Part shown: piece after piece, positions 1 to 8,222 of the stretch
Position numbering within the stretch: position 1 is the stretch's first letter
Layout: each line of letters begins with the position of its first letter
Assembly (NCBI RefSeq): GCF_030813635.1
Contig: NZ_JAUSUM010000001.1
Coordinates: forward strand, 186,001-250,000
DNA from: Salibacterium salarium
Lineage (GTDB): Bacteria; Bacillota; Bacilli; Bacillales; Marinococcaceae
DNA: 64,000 bases
Direction: 5' to 3'
The notes under the pieces: generated by a model
Seen by the model: the letters and a program-made list of their open reading frames with translations, nothing else
What the model was told of the DNA's origin: nothing
The model's database searches: none
Translations under genes and position numbers: made by a program

Positions 1-13
1 TAAAGGCAATATT

Positions 14-46
14 AAAAGCTGACGTGCGTTCTTTTCGTCAGCTTTT
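14..46. terminator. Bidirectional intrinsic terminator
   Basis: An 11-bp perfect inverted repeat (AAAAGCTGACG / CGTCAGCTTTT) encloses an 11-nt loop, and A/T runs flank both arms. It lies just past the stop codon of the reverse-strand aldo/keto reductase, so it should end that transcript. It could equally end a forward transcript entering from the left. Confidence 0.8.
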
Positions 47-60
47 GTCGTGTCTATGTT

Positions 61-1044
61 TTAATAAGAACCGCGAATATGAGGGAAAACGTTTTGAGTA
101 TAAAAATTGTGTAGTCGGTTCATTTCTTCTTTAGAATAGCCAGCACTTTGATGGGCCTGTAAGTTATCTTCGACTTGTCTTACTGATTTAAATCCAGGGA
201 TGACACAAGTTACTTCTTCGTGTTCTAAAATCCATTTTAAAGCGGCACGAGTCATATTTCCCCGTCCATCTGCAATCCAGTTAAGGTTTTCGCTTAACTC
301 CACTCCTTTTTCGAAAGGAAGTCCAGCGAAGGTTTCACCCACATTAAATTTTTCTCCTTCGCGGTTAAAGCTGCGGTGATCATCCTCCGAGAAGGAACTT
401 GCTTTTGTGAATTTCCCTGTTAGTAATCCGCTGGCAAGAGGTAATCTCGTCAGAATACCGACACCCTGTGCTTTTGCTTTTGGAAGAAGCTGTTCAGCAG
501 GTTTTTGCCGAAAAATATTAAAAATGACCTGCAACGCTCGTACATTTGGATGTTCCAGGCAAAGTAGCCCTTCTTCAACTGTTTCAACACTGACTCCGTA
601 ATGACGGATTTTGCCTTGTTGTTGGAGTTTATCGAGGACATGAAAAACGTTTCCGTCTTTTAAAATTTCCATTGGAGGGCAGTGAATTTGGTATAAATCT
701 AATCGCTCCCGCCCAAGACGTTGAAGGGTATTCTCCAAGTAAGTAGTTACAGAAGCTTCAGAATACGTCGTTGAATCATGTATGTCTCCGGCACGGCAAA
801 ATTTACTAGCCACATATATTTTATCCTCTTTGCCTTTTGTCGCTTTTGCAAGCAATTCTTCGCTGTGGCCATCTCCGTATACGTCAGCTGTGTCGAAAAA
901 ATTTACGCCTTCGTTCATAGCCCGCTCTAATCCATTTAATGCTTCTTTGTCGTTCGTATCTCCCCACGCTCCGCCAATGGCCCATGTTCCAAAACTAATT
1001 TCACTTACATTTAAATCGGTGCTTCCTAATTGTCGATATCGCAT
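61..1044 (-). CDS. Aldo/keto reductase
   Basis: A 327-residue cytosolic NADPH-dependent oxidoreductase of the aldo/keto reductase superfamily. The expected catalytic tetrad is visible: Asp51 and Tyr56 in FFDTADVYG, Lys82 in VASK, and His122 in YQIHCPP. The C-terminal part (LKWILEH, then CVIPGFKSVRQVEDN) is the usual NADPH phosphate-binding end. The length fits the single-domain barrel. The ATG is preceded on its strand by an AAAGGTTGGTGA-like ribosome site. It is a lone reverse gene between a bidirectional terminator and a divergent dehydrogenase-like gene. The substrate cannot be told from sequence. Confidence 0.9.
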   Translation of the reverse strand: MRYRQLGSTDLNVSEISFGTWAIGGAWGDTNDKEALNGLERAMNEGVNFFDTADVYGDGHSEELLAKATKGKEDKIYVASKFCRAGDIHDSTTYSEASVTTYLENTLQRLGRERLDLYQIHCPPMEILKDGNVFHVLDKLQQQGKIRHYGVSVETVEEGLLCLEHPNVRALQVIFNIFRQKPAEQLLPKAKAQGVGILTRLPLASGLLTGKFTKASSFSEDDHRSFNREGEKFNVGETFAGLPFEKGVELSENLNWIADGRGNMTRAALKWILEHEEVTCVIPGFKSVRQVEDNLQAHQSAGYSKEEMNRLHNFYTQNVFPHIRGSY

Positions 1045-1070
1045 TTAAGTCACCAACCTTTTTCATAAAA

Positions 1071-1084
1071 TTATAGCGTTTTCA
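1071..1084 (-). promoter_or_regulatory. Near-match to a CcpA cre site
   Basis: Read on the reverse strand, TGAAAACGCTATAA matches the cre consensus TGWNANCGNTNWCA at every fixed base but one. It sits in the intergenic space upstream of the aldo/keto reductase, where CcpA could repress it. With one mismatch in a short degenerate consensus, chance is a real alternative. Confidence 0.25.
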
Positions 1085-1181
1085 TCAGATTATACATAAG
1101 TCGAGTCAATTATTCTATGATTTAGGTTTAATATAATAGGTGGAAAAGGGATAGTATGAATAAAGAAAGGAGTGAATGGAA

Positions 1182-2162
1182 ATGTTTATTTTCTCCGAAA
1201 AAGATATCCGTCAAGTTGTAGATGTGAACAAAACAGCACTGGAGTTAATCGAAAAAGGATTTCAAAAGCTCGAGCAAGGGGAAGTGACAATGCCGCCGAT
1301 TTTGCGTGTAGATATTCCCGAAAATAATGGGGAAGTTGATGTAAAAACGGCTTATGTAAAAGGGTTGGATATGTTTGCGCTAAAAATTTCTTCCGGTTTT
1401 TTTAACAATGCGGATAAAGGGCTCCCGAGCTTGAGCGGAATGATGCTTCTTTTTAATACAGAGACAGGTTTTACGGAAGCCGTTCTTCAAGACAATGGCT
1501 ATTTAACAGATGTGAGAACAGCGGTTGCTGGAGGAATGGCAGCTGACCATTTAGCAAATAAAAAGATAAAAACGGCAGGGATTATTGGTACAGGGACACA
1601 AGCAAGGTATCAGCTTCGAGCTCTTAGTATGGTTCGTGATATTGAAGAGGTGCTCGTTTATGGCCGCAAAAAAGAGCGGATAGATTCTTATATAAAAGAG
1701 ATGGAAGAAACCATTGGGGTAAAAGTGACGGCTGCTGAAAATCCCGAACATGTCGTGCGGAACAGTGACGTTGTCATTACAACCACGCCGGCAAAGGAAC
1801 CTATTATTCAAAAAGAATGGCTGCATCCTGGTTTGCACATTACAGCGATGGGTTCCGATGCTGAGGAAAAGAATGAAATACACCCAAGTGTGCTCGGAGC
1901 AGTCGATGTGTTAGCTTGTGATTCAAAGGACCAGGTATTCCGACTTGGAGAATATCATCATGCAAAAGACGCAGGTGTAGTGAAAGAGACCAGCCAAATA
2001 GCCGAACTCGGTGCTTTGTCTCTTGGTAGGGCAGAAGGGAGAAAGACAGAGGACCAAATCACGTTTTGTGATCTCACCGGAACAGGGGTGCAGGATACGG
2101 CAATTGCAGTTTATGCCTACGATAGCTTGAGAGATGCTGGCAAAGGGACACTGTTTGAATAA
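1182..2162 (+). CDS. Ornithine cyclodeaminase / mu-crystallin family protein
   Basis: About 326 residues of the ornithine cyclodeaminase/mu-crystallin family, NAD(P)-binding enzymes acting on amino acids or imines. The Rossmann glycine motif GIIGTGTQARYQL lies near residue 130, followed by VLVYGRKKER, and the family signature TDVRTAVAGGMAADHLA lies just before it. Two in-frame ATGs exist at 1176 and 1182. AAAGGAG at 1166-1172 is 3 nt from the first and 9 nt from the second, so 1182 is chosen. Family members include ornithine cyclodeaminases, alanine dehydrogenases and ketimine reductases; the sequence does not decide which. A terminator follows directly, so the gene is probably monocistronic. 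Confidence 0.85.
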   Translation: MFIFSEKDIRQVVDVNKTALELIEKGFQKLEQGEVTMPPILRVDIPENNGEVDVKTAYVKGLDMFALKISSGFFNNADKGLPSLSGMMLLFNTETGFTEAVLQDNGYLTDVRTAVAGGMAADHLANKKIKTAGIIGTGTQARYQLRALSMVRDIEEVLVYGRKKERIDSYIKEMEETIGVKVTAAENPEHVVRNSDVVITTTPAKEPIIQKEWLHPGLHITAMGSDAEEKNEIHPSVLGAVDVLACDSKDQVFRLGEYHHAKDAGVVKETSQIAELGALSLGRAEGRKTEDQITFCDLTGTGVQDTAIAVYAYDSLRDAGKGTLFE

Positions 2163-2180
2163 TAATGATGATGGAATGGG

Positions 2181-2213
2181 AGTCATCTCAAAGTGGAGAT
2201 GGCTTCTTTTTTT
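2181..2213 (+). terminator. Intrinsic terminator
   Basis: AGTCATCTC and GAGATGGCT form a 9-bp stem (one wobble pair) with a short loop, followed by a run of seven T. It lies 20 bases after the dehydrogenase-like gene. Confidence 0.8.
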
Positions 2214-2460
2214 ACCCTCGGTTCGGCCGAATATGGGGTGGAGGGAAGCCCTGCTGTTGCCGCTTGATCTCTCCGACAGTCCGAATCAATACGGTACCTT
2301 TTCCGTAAGGTTCATGGATCTTTCTCCAAATCGAGTTGCGTGAATTTATGAGCGGTATCGAGGAGGAGTTCGCGATATTCTAGAGTGTTTTCAGAAATAA
2401 TTATCCAGAAGAAAGATCTTTGTTGTATAATAGAAGAAAGCATACAGAGAAGGTGAATGT

Positions 2461-2997
2461 ATGGATTTATTTTTATTCGAGCAGATTAACCAACTGGCGG
2501 GTAATTGGAACTGGCTTGATGCGATGATGCGTTTTCTTTCATCTGCCGGATACATTATCGTCATTCTTATCATAATAAGCCTACTATTTACTAAAAAGCG
2601 GAGCTGGGGATTCATCGGTGTCGTATCGTTGCTTGTAAGCTTGGGCATAAATTATATAGTGAAAACTGCCGTTTCCCGCCCGCAGCCTTTTAGCACTCAC
2701 GATGTAACACTCCTAATAGAACGTAGTACTTCGCCATCGTTTCCGAGTGACCAAGCTGTTATTATGGGAGTATGTTCTGTTATATTGTTTTTCGTTCATA
2801 GAAAACTAGGAGTGACAGCTTTTGTGCTGGCCCTTTTTGTTATATTTTCCCGCGTGTTTGTCGGGCATCACTATCCAATGGATGTGTTAGCAGGATTACT
2901 GGTTGGGTTTGTGGTGACAGCATGTATAAGTAAGGTGTGGAACAGAAGAGAGAGAAGAAGCCGTTTTACTCCTTCATATACCCGTCACTTTCCGTAA
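2461..2997 (+). CDS. PAP2-family membrane phosphatase (BcrC/UppP-like)
   Basis: A 178-residue polytopic membrane protein with the type 2 phosphatidic acid phosphatase motifs: KTAVSRP (motif 1), PSFPSDQA (motif 2) and SRVFVGHHYPMD (motif 3). Length and motif wording resemble BcrC-type undecaprenyl-pyrophosphate phosphatases, which recycle the lipid carrier of wall synthesis. Four or five hydrophobic segments are apparent. Motif 2 ends in Gln where PAP2 enzymes normally have the general-acid/base His (PSxH), while the motif 3 His is intact. GAAGGTG a few bases upstream serves as ribosome site. Substrate assignment is inference. Confidence 0.8.
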   Translation: MDLFLFEQINQLAGNWNWLDAMMRFLSSAGYIIVILIIISLLFTKKRSWGFIGVVSLLVSLGINYIVKTAVSRPQPFSTHDVTLLIERSTSPSFPSDQAVIMGVCSVILFFVHRKLGVTAFVLALFVIFSRVFVGHHYPMDVLAGLLVGFVVTACISKVWNRRERRSRFTPSYTRHFP

Positions 2998-3139
2998 TCT
3001 ATGTTTTCTAAGAATACGAAAATAGGTTTCTACATATATTTCTATCAAAGAAGGACTGTTTTCATCTTGCGTAAGGCAGACGGAATCGCTACACTTTTTA
3101 TACGGAGAAAACCCAATTATGCAGGGGGAGCGGATAGAA

Positions 3140-3577
3140 ATGACAGAAACGTTAAAAACGCCGGTTGATGTAAAAATGACAACAAACATTCAACAACAGG
3201 GAGAAAAAGATCAGGTCAATCTGCAGGCAAAAGGGGACGTCTATCAAAAAAGTAACTATACTTATGTCAATTTCAAGGAAGACCTTGACGATATTGGCCA
3301 AGTATCGACAGTGCTGAAAATAGGGGAGAGGGAACTTACCGTTATTCGTTCCGGTCCGGTATCTATGCGCCAACGCTATTTAAGTGGAGAACGGACGGAA
3401 GGCACCTATGAAACACCATACGGTAAATTAATAACGGAAGCTGAAACGGATCAAGTGGCAGTTATGTGGTCTGACAGCGGAAGCACAGGCCGCATTCAAT
3501 TTGGCTATGACCTGACGTTACAGGGTTCTGTGGCTGGAAGATATGATGTAACTATTTCGATTGAGGAGGATACATGA
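3140..3577 (+). CDS. ywiB: DUF1934 beta-barrel protein YwiB
   Basis: A 145-residue protein of the DUF1934 family, predicted to fold as a small calycin-like barrel. It matches Bacillus YwiB in its recognisable core: a [15 protein letters not shown]-like strand, then [11 protein letters not shown] and TPYGKL. Its ATG at 3140 sits about 9 nt after GGGGGAG; an upstream in-frame ATG at 3119 lies before that site and is unlikely. As in B. subtilis it directly precedes argS, with 4 bases between the stop codon and the argS ATG, so the two are co-transcribed. The molecular function is not established. Confidence 0.85.
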   Translation: MTETLKTPVDVKMTTNIQQQGEKDQVNLQAKGDVYQKSNYTYVNFKEDLDDIGQVSTVLKIGERELTVIRSGPVSMRQRYLSGERTEGTYETPYGKLITEAETDQVAVMWSDSGSTGRIQFGYDLTLQGSVAGRYDVTISIEEDT

Positions 3578-3581
3578 ACAT

Positions 3582-5252
3582 ATGAACGTCGTTGAACAAA
3601 TCAAAGAACAAATCAAAGAAGAAATCACCGCTGCCGTGGAAAAAGCCGGCCTTGCTTCCAAAGAAGATATCCCGGAAGTGATTATTGAAACGCCAAAGGA
3701 CAAACAACACGGAGATTTCGCGACCAATATGGCAATGCAACTGGCAAAGGTGGCAAAAAAGGCGCCGCGTCTTATTGCCGAAGACATAAGCAATCATTTT
3801 GATACATCCAGGGCTTCTGTTGAAAAACTAGACATCGCAGGACCTGGGTTTATTAATTTTTTCATGGACAACGGTTATTTGAGAAATGTCATTCCGGCTG
3901 TGTTAGAAGCAGGAGAATCATATGGGCAAACGGATTTCGGCAAAAATAAAAAAGTGCAGGTGGAGTATGTATCTGCTAATCCGACGGGGAATTTGCATCT
4001 GGGGCACGCACGTGGTGCCGCGGTGGGCGATACACTTTGTAACATACTAGAGAAGGCAGGCTTTGATGTTACTCGCGAATATTACATTAATGATGCCGGT
4101 AATCAAATAGCAAACTTAGCGTACTCTGTGGAAGCTCGTTATTTGGAAGCGCTTGGTAAAGAGAGCACGATGCCCGAAGAAGGATACCAAGGTGCGGATG
4201 TTAAAGCATTCGGTGAAGAGCTAGCAGCTGAACATGGAGAAACCTTTGTCGATATGGATCAAGCAGAACGACTAGCTTTTTTCCGGGAGTATGGTTTGAA
4301 ACGAGAAATGGACAAGTTAAAACAAGATCTGCATGATTTTAAAGTTGACTTTGACGTTTGGTTTTCGGAAACATCCTTATATGAAAGCGGCAAAATTGAA
4401 GAAGCGCTAAAGCTTCTCCAAGACAGTGGAGAAGTTTATGAAGAGGATAGTGCGGTTTGGTTTAAGTCAAGTAACTACGGAGACGACAAAGATCGTGTAC
4501 TTGTCAAAAATGACAACACGTATACGTATCTGATGCCTGATATAGCCTATCATAAAAATAAATTTGAACGCGGCTTTGAAAAGGTGATTAACATATGGGG
4601 TGCCGATCATCACGGTTATATTCCTAGAATGGAAGCGGCTGTTCAGGCATTAGGGTTTGATAAATCTCAGTTGGAAACGCAAGTCATACAAATGGTGAAT
4701 TTGTATGAAAAAGGAGAACGCGTGAAGATGAGTAAGCGTACCGGCAAAGCGGTTACGTTAAAGGACTTGATGGAAGAGGTCGGCATTGATGCGACTCGTT
4801 ATTTCTTTGCGATGAGAAGTGCCGACACGCATCTTGACTTTGATTTAGATCTGGCTAAATCCGAGTCGAATGAAAACCCGGTTTATTACGTCCAATACGC
4901 ACATGCGCGTTTGTGCAGTATTTTTGAACAGGCAAAAGAGAAGGGATATAGCTATGATCCAGATGCAGATATAAGCTTAATTGAGACAGAAAAAGAATTT
5001 GAGCTTTTGAAAAAAGTTGGTGAGTTTCCAGAAGCGATTGCTTTTGCAGCGGACAAGTACACTCCTCACCGGATGACTAACTACTTGCATGAGTTGGCTT
5101 CTGCGTTTCATAGTTTCTATAATGCGGAACGAGTGGTGGATCAGGAAAATCAAGCAAAAACTCAAGCTCGTCTTGTTTTAGTGAAAGCGGTGCAGACCAC
5201 TTTACAAAATGGGATGAGGCTAATAGGTGTACAAGCTCCGGAAAAAATGTAG
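3582..5252 (+). CDS. argS: Arginyl-tRNA synthetase
   Basis: A class I aminoacyl-tRNA synthetase of 556 residues, which I recall as the B. subtilis ArgS length, charging tRNA-Arg in the cytosol. The N-terminal Add1 domain is followed by the HIGH-type motif HLGHARGA at residue 139. The KMSKR motif is at 382-386 ([11 protein letters not shown]) and the C-terminal anticodon-binding helical domain has the DALRfamily look. GGAGG at 3565-3569 inside the end of ywiB provides the ribosome site about 12 nt upstream, suggesting translational coupling. An intrinsic terminator follows. Confidence 0.97.
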   Translation: MNVVEQIKEQIKEEITAAVEKAGLASKEDIPEVIIETPKDKQHGDFATNMAMQLAKVAKKAPRLIAEDISNHFDTSRASVEKLDIAGPGFINFFMDNGYLRNVIPAVLEAGESYGQTDFGKNKKVQVEYVSANPTGNLHLGHARGAAVGDTLCNILEKAGFDVTREYYINDAGNQIANLAYSVEARYLEALGKESTMPEEGYQGADVKAFGEELAAEHGETFVDMDQAERLAFFREYGLKREMDKLKQDLHDFKVDFDVWFSETSLYESGKIEEALKLLQDSGEVYEEDSAVWFKSSNYGDDKDRVLVKNDNTYTYLMPDIAYHKNKFERGFEKVINIWGADHHGYIPRMEAAVQALGFDKSQLETQVIQMVNLYEKGERVKMSKRTGKAVTLKDLMEEVGIDATRYFFAMRSADTHLDFDLDLAKSESNENPVYYVQYAHARLCSIFEQAKEKGYSYDPDADISLIETEKEFELLKKVGEFPEAIAFAADKYTPHRMTNYLHELASAFHSFYNAERVVDQENQAKTQARLVLVKAVQTTLQNGMRLIGVQAPEKM

Positions 5253-5260
5253 ATAAAACG

Positions 5261-5305
5261 AAACAAGAGGGCTGTTACCCGCCGCGGGGACACTCTCTTG
5301 TTTTA
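5261..5305 (+). terminator. argS terminator
   Basis: AAACAAGAG and CTCTTGTTT form a 9-bp stem around a GC-rich loop, ending in TTTTATTTTA. It begins 8 bases after the argS stop codon. Confidence 0.8.
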
Positions 5306-5329
5306 TTTTAAAGCTCCGTTTTTCTTATA

Positions 5330-5412
5330 AGATAGGGAAAAATAAAATGTTGGCGTTTTAGGATCCAGCGTCCAGTCGAACTTCCGCTATCCAGGGCGCT
5401 TTCGCTTTTTTT
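5330..5412. repeat. Fragment of dispersed intergenic repeat (family R1)
   Basis: Contains AAATGTTGG-GTTTT-GGATC followed by CCAGCG. The same phrase recurs near 33310, a weaker form near 13405, and related TTATAAGATAGG sequence near 6565. It lies between argS and the XapX gene and has no coding potential of its own. Confidence 0.5.
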
Positions 5413-5470
5413 AGCAATGAAGAATAAAATGTTCACGATGATACATAGTAGAAAGAAGGGTGTGACACAA

Positions 5471-5650
5471 ATGCAAGAAGCATTATTATCTTTATTAACG
5501 GGACTTGGTGTGGGGATTTTGTTTGCTTTAGTACGACTGCCTATTCCTGCTCCGCCTGCACTTGCCGGGGTTATGGGCATTGTGGGGATATTTCTTGGCT
5601 ATAAAATTTATGAGTGGATCCTCCTTTGGGTTCAAGGAGGAAGTGGATAA
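5471..5650 (+). CDS. XapX-domain small membrane protein
   Basis: A 59-residue protein that is nearly all hydrophobic: a first helix containing LLTGLGVGILFALVRL, a PIPAPPAL turn, and a second helix containing GVMGIVGIFLGYKIYEW. The LxVGxxFxLxRxPxPAPP pattern followed by AGVxGIxGxxxGY is the XapX domain (DUF1427). GAAGGGTGTG lies about 10 nt before the ATG at 5471; upstream in-frame starts lack a ribosome site. No function is known. A repeat fragment precedes it and an alpha/beta hydrolase follows 58 bases later, possibly co-transcribed. Confidence 0.8.
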   Translation: MQEALLSLLTGLGVGILFALVRLPIPAPPALAGVMGIVGIFLGYKIYEWILLWVQGGSG

Positions 5651-5708
5651 AGGTTGTGAGCCTTAAACAATAGTTTTATGAAGTTATAAATAATGAGGTG
5701 AATGGCTG

Positions 5709-6497
5709 GTGCCGTTTTTTACATCGCAAGGAGCAACATTGCATTATCAAACATGGGGGCATGGACTTCCTTTGTTTTTTATTCATCCTCCAGCCATGGG
5801 AGCTGCGACATTTCAAGAACAACAAAAGCTCTCTCGTGACTACAAAGTAGTGTTAATGGATGCCAGAGGGCATGGTTTCAGCAATAACGGCAAAGGTACG
5901 TTGTCGATTTCTGAGTGGGCCCTTGATTTGTATCATTTAGCGGATGAACTGGGGGTAAAAAAGGTCGTGTTATGCGGCTATTCCAGTGGCGGTTCGGTAG
6001 CACTTGAGTTTGCTTTGAACTGGCCGGAACGAACGGCAGGTGTTGTTACGGTTGGTGGTTTTCCAGAAGTATGTACAACCCTGTTGGAGCGCGAATTTGA
6101 TACGGGTATATGGTTGGCTCAAAAAGAATGGATGGGTGTATTAGCTAAAATACTGTCCTATTCGAATGCTCATACAACCAGTCATCGTCAGGCTATTGCT
6201 GATACGATTCAACGTAGTCATGCCCCGCTCGTTAAGTCCTTATACGAATCAGGTCTTCATTACACTTGTACACACAGACTGCCACAACTACAAGTGCCGC
6301 TTTTGCTCATTTATGGAATGAGGGATTGGTATGTTCACTATTACCAGTACCTTTTTTATAAATACGCGAGTCATGCCCCAAAAGATGTTGTCATGGTTGA
6401 AAAAGTCGGACACCAAGTCCCAACGTTGCAGCCAAATGAATACAATGCCATCGTCCATCGTTTTGCTGCTGTCCTGAACAATAATACCGGTATGTGA
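5709..6497 (+). CDS. Alpha/beta hydrolase
   Basis: A 262-residue single-domain alpha/beta hydrolase without signal peptide. The nucleophile elbow GYSSGG puts the catalytic Ser at residue 92. The oxyanion-hole region is FIHPPAMG near residue 26, and late in the protein GMRDWYV and KVGHQVPT supply plausible acid and histidine residues. The start is GTG at 5709, with AGGTG about 7 nt upstream; the nearby ATG is out of frame. The closest functional classes are esterases, haloperoxidase-like and 3-oxoadipate enol-lactonase-like hydrolases, but the substrate is undetermined. Confidence 0.85.
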   Translation: MPFFTSQGATLHYQTWGHGLPLFFIHPPAMGAATFQEQQKLSRDYKVVLMDARGHGFSNNGKGTLSISEWALDLYHLADELGVKKVVLCGYSSGGSVALEFALNWPERTAGVVTVGGFPEVCTTLLEREFDTGIWLAQKEWMGVLAKILSYSNAHTTSHRQAIADTIQRSHAPLVKSLYESGLHYTCTHRLPQLQVPLLLIYGMRDWYVHYYQYLFYKYASHAPKDVVMVEKVGHQVPTLQPNEYNAIVHRFAAVLNNNTGM

Positions 6498-6503
6498 CTC
6501 ACG

Positions 6504-6555
6504 AAAAAAACTGCTTCGAATATAGTGGCAATTTCACTATTCGAAGCAGTTTTTT
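6504..6555. terminator. Bidirectional terminator
   Basis: CTGCTTCGAATATAGTG pairs with CACTATTCGAAGCAG (two-base bulge), flanked by A6-7 on the left and T6 on the right. It ends the alpha/beta hydrolase transcript and is oriented to work for leftward transcripts from the cardiolipin synthase gene too. Confidence 0.85.
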
Positions 6556-6783
6556 ACTTTGCTTTATAAGATAGGGGGGCATAATATGTTGAGGGGTGGC
6601 TTTGACCGAACCTCCTCTACCTATGGCGTCGGCGCAGGACATGCCGTCCATAGCTGAACTTTCTTCAAAGAGGCCATGCCTGCGGAAAGCGTCCCATCTG
6701 CAGCGGATGTGGAAAGAAGCACACTCTTAAAAAATTGCGGCTGCACATAGGACGGAATTTCTGGTTACCAGATTCCGTTTTTC
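6556..6783. repeat. Dispersed intergenic repeat, family R1
   Basis: A roughly 220-bp non-coding block between two 3' ends. It contains GAGGCCATGCC, GCGGAAAGCGTCCCATCTG, AGCGGATGTGGAAAGAAG and ends in ATTCCGTTTTTCTTATA. Very similar phrases in the same order occur near 48780-48885, and parts of them near 32035-32085 and 58830-58910. It contains several internal short inverted repeats. No open frame or terminal transposon feature is evident. Confidence 0.6.
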
Positions 6784-7989
6784 TTATAGCAATTTTTCGA
6801 TGGATGAGGCGATTTTTTCCCGAAAACGTGTCGAAAAAGGACGGTCTTTAAGGTCTTTGATTGTAAGACGGGTTGAACGCTTCATGTCCTCTTCGATTGT
6901 ATCTTTTACGGTATGGAATAAGGTCGAGTCGGATATTAACGTATTCATTTCGTTATTCAAATGGAAACTGCGAAGATCAAAGTTTGCACTACCTACATCA
7001 CAATAGGAATCATCAATCAGAAGTGCTTTCGCATGATAAAATCCATCTTGAAAGTGGTACACTTTGGCTCCTGCATGTAACAATTCTTCAAGATAGGAGA
7101 ACGAGGCTTCTTTAACAAGAGGATGATCGCGTTTTTCTGGAAGAAGAATCGTTATGTCCACACCTCGTTTAAGGGACGTGAGTAAAGTATCTTGTATCAC
7201 TGACCCAGGAATGAAATAAGGACTGGCGATGTAAATATAGTGATTGGCCTGTTGAATAGCTTCTGCAAAAGATTGTTCTAATCCTTTGGCATCAGTAGAA
7301 GCGAAATGGGTTCGTTGCTTTCCTTCGGCAGCCTTTGGATAGTAGCGTTCCTGCCGATATGTGTCCTGGTTATGTTCGCGGGACCAGTCTTGTAAAAACT
7401 GAGCTTGTAAATCTTGAACACCTTCCCCATCAAAACGCAAGTGAAAATCGCGCCAAAACCCCAACTTAGAATCACGTCCCAAGTATTCATCACCAATATT
7501 AAACCCGCCTATATAACCAATTTTACCGTCTATAATGGTGATTTTCCGGTGATTTCTTCGATTTAGGGAATAAAATAAATATGGGAATTTTATTTTTTGA
7601 GAATAGGAAAAATGAATGCCGGCGTTTTTTAATCTATTTCTTCCTTCACGGTTCATCCCTCCGCCGATTCGATCAATGAGCACTCTAATGGTTACACCCT
7701 CTGAGGCTTTTTCGATTAATAGGTCAATCAGCTGACTTCCAATACTATCGTTTCGGAATATATAAAATAAAACATGCACGTTGTCTGACGCGGATTGGAT
7801 GTCTTCAAAAAATGCTTGATAGAAGTCCTCTCCAGTATCAAACCATGCAACATTAGAACATCTATCTGGATACATGACAGGACTCGTTTCTTGTTGTAGT
7901 ATATGATTTTTTTCCCCCAATAAAAAGTCCAGGCGAAGCCAAAAATAAACAATAATCAGAAGAAGAAATATATTGAAAATTATCACCAT
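6784..7989 (-). CDS. clsB: Cardiolipin synthase-type phospholipase D (YwjE/ClsB-like)
   Basis: A 401-residue membrane-anchored phospholipase D superfamily protein with one N-terminal hydrophobic segment and two HKD motifs: HRKITIIDG with the following IGYIGG, and HAKALLIDD followed by GSANFD. The tandem HKD arrangement and length (B. subtilis YwjE is about 398 residues) fit a cardiolipin synthase joining two phosphatidylglycerols at the inner membrane face. An in-frame ATG at 8025 lies upstream, but AGGAGG 10 nt before the ATG at 7989 decides the shorter start. As in B. subtilis it is divergent from fadF. Confidence 0.88.
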   Translation of the reverse strand: MVIIFNIFLLLIIVYFWLRLDFLLGEKNHILQQETSPVMYPDRCSNVAWFDTGEDFYQAFFEDIQSASDNVHVLFYIFRNDSIGSQLIDLLIEKASEGVTIRVLIDRIGGGMNREGRNRLKNAGIHFSYSQKIKFPYLFYSLNRRNHRKITIIDGKIGYIGGFNIGDEYLGRDSKLGFWRDFHLRFDGEGVQDLQAQFLQDWSREHNQDTYRQERYYPKAAEGKQRTHFASTDAKGLEQSFAEAIQQANHYIYIASPYFIPGSVIQDTLLTSLKRGVDITILLPEKRDHPLVKEASFSYLEELLHAGAKVYHFQDGFYHAKALLIDDSYCDVGSANFDLRSFHLNNEMNTLISDSTLFHTVKDTIEEDMKRSTRLTIKDLKDRPFSTRFREKIASSIEKLL

Positions 7990-8086
7990 ATTGGGAGAAC
8001 CTCCTAAGTAAAAAATAATGTACAAGTTAGAGTGCCCGGGAAACTGATATTCTAGAGATGATTTAAAAAGAAAACAAAAAATATAA

Positions 8087-8104
8087 TGACTGAATGTTCA
8101 TTCA
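8087..8104. promoter_or_regulatory. FadR operator upstream of fadF
   Basis: TGACTGAATGTTCATTCA matches the Bacillus FadR box TGAATGANTANTCATTCA with two mismatches. It also contains the exact palindrome TGAATG-TT-CATTCA. It overlaps the last base of a TATAAT at 8082-8087, so a bound repressor would block a promoter there. FadR is displaced by long-chain acyl-CoA, which fits control of a fatty-acid oxidation gene. Confidence 0.65.
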
Positions 8105-8222
8105 CTACATTTTTTGATATACTGAAGACATATTCATTTACAAACTAGCTGAAATAGTCAGTTAAAAAGTAAACGGTTTCTTTGTGTGTATTTGTCCATT
8201 TTAACGAGAAAGGGGTTTAGAC

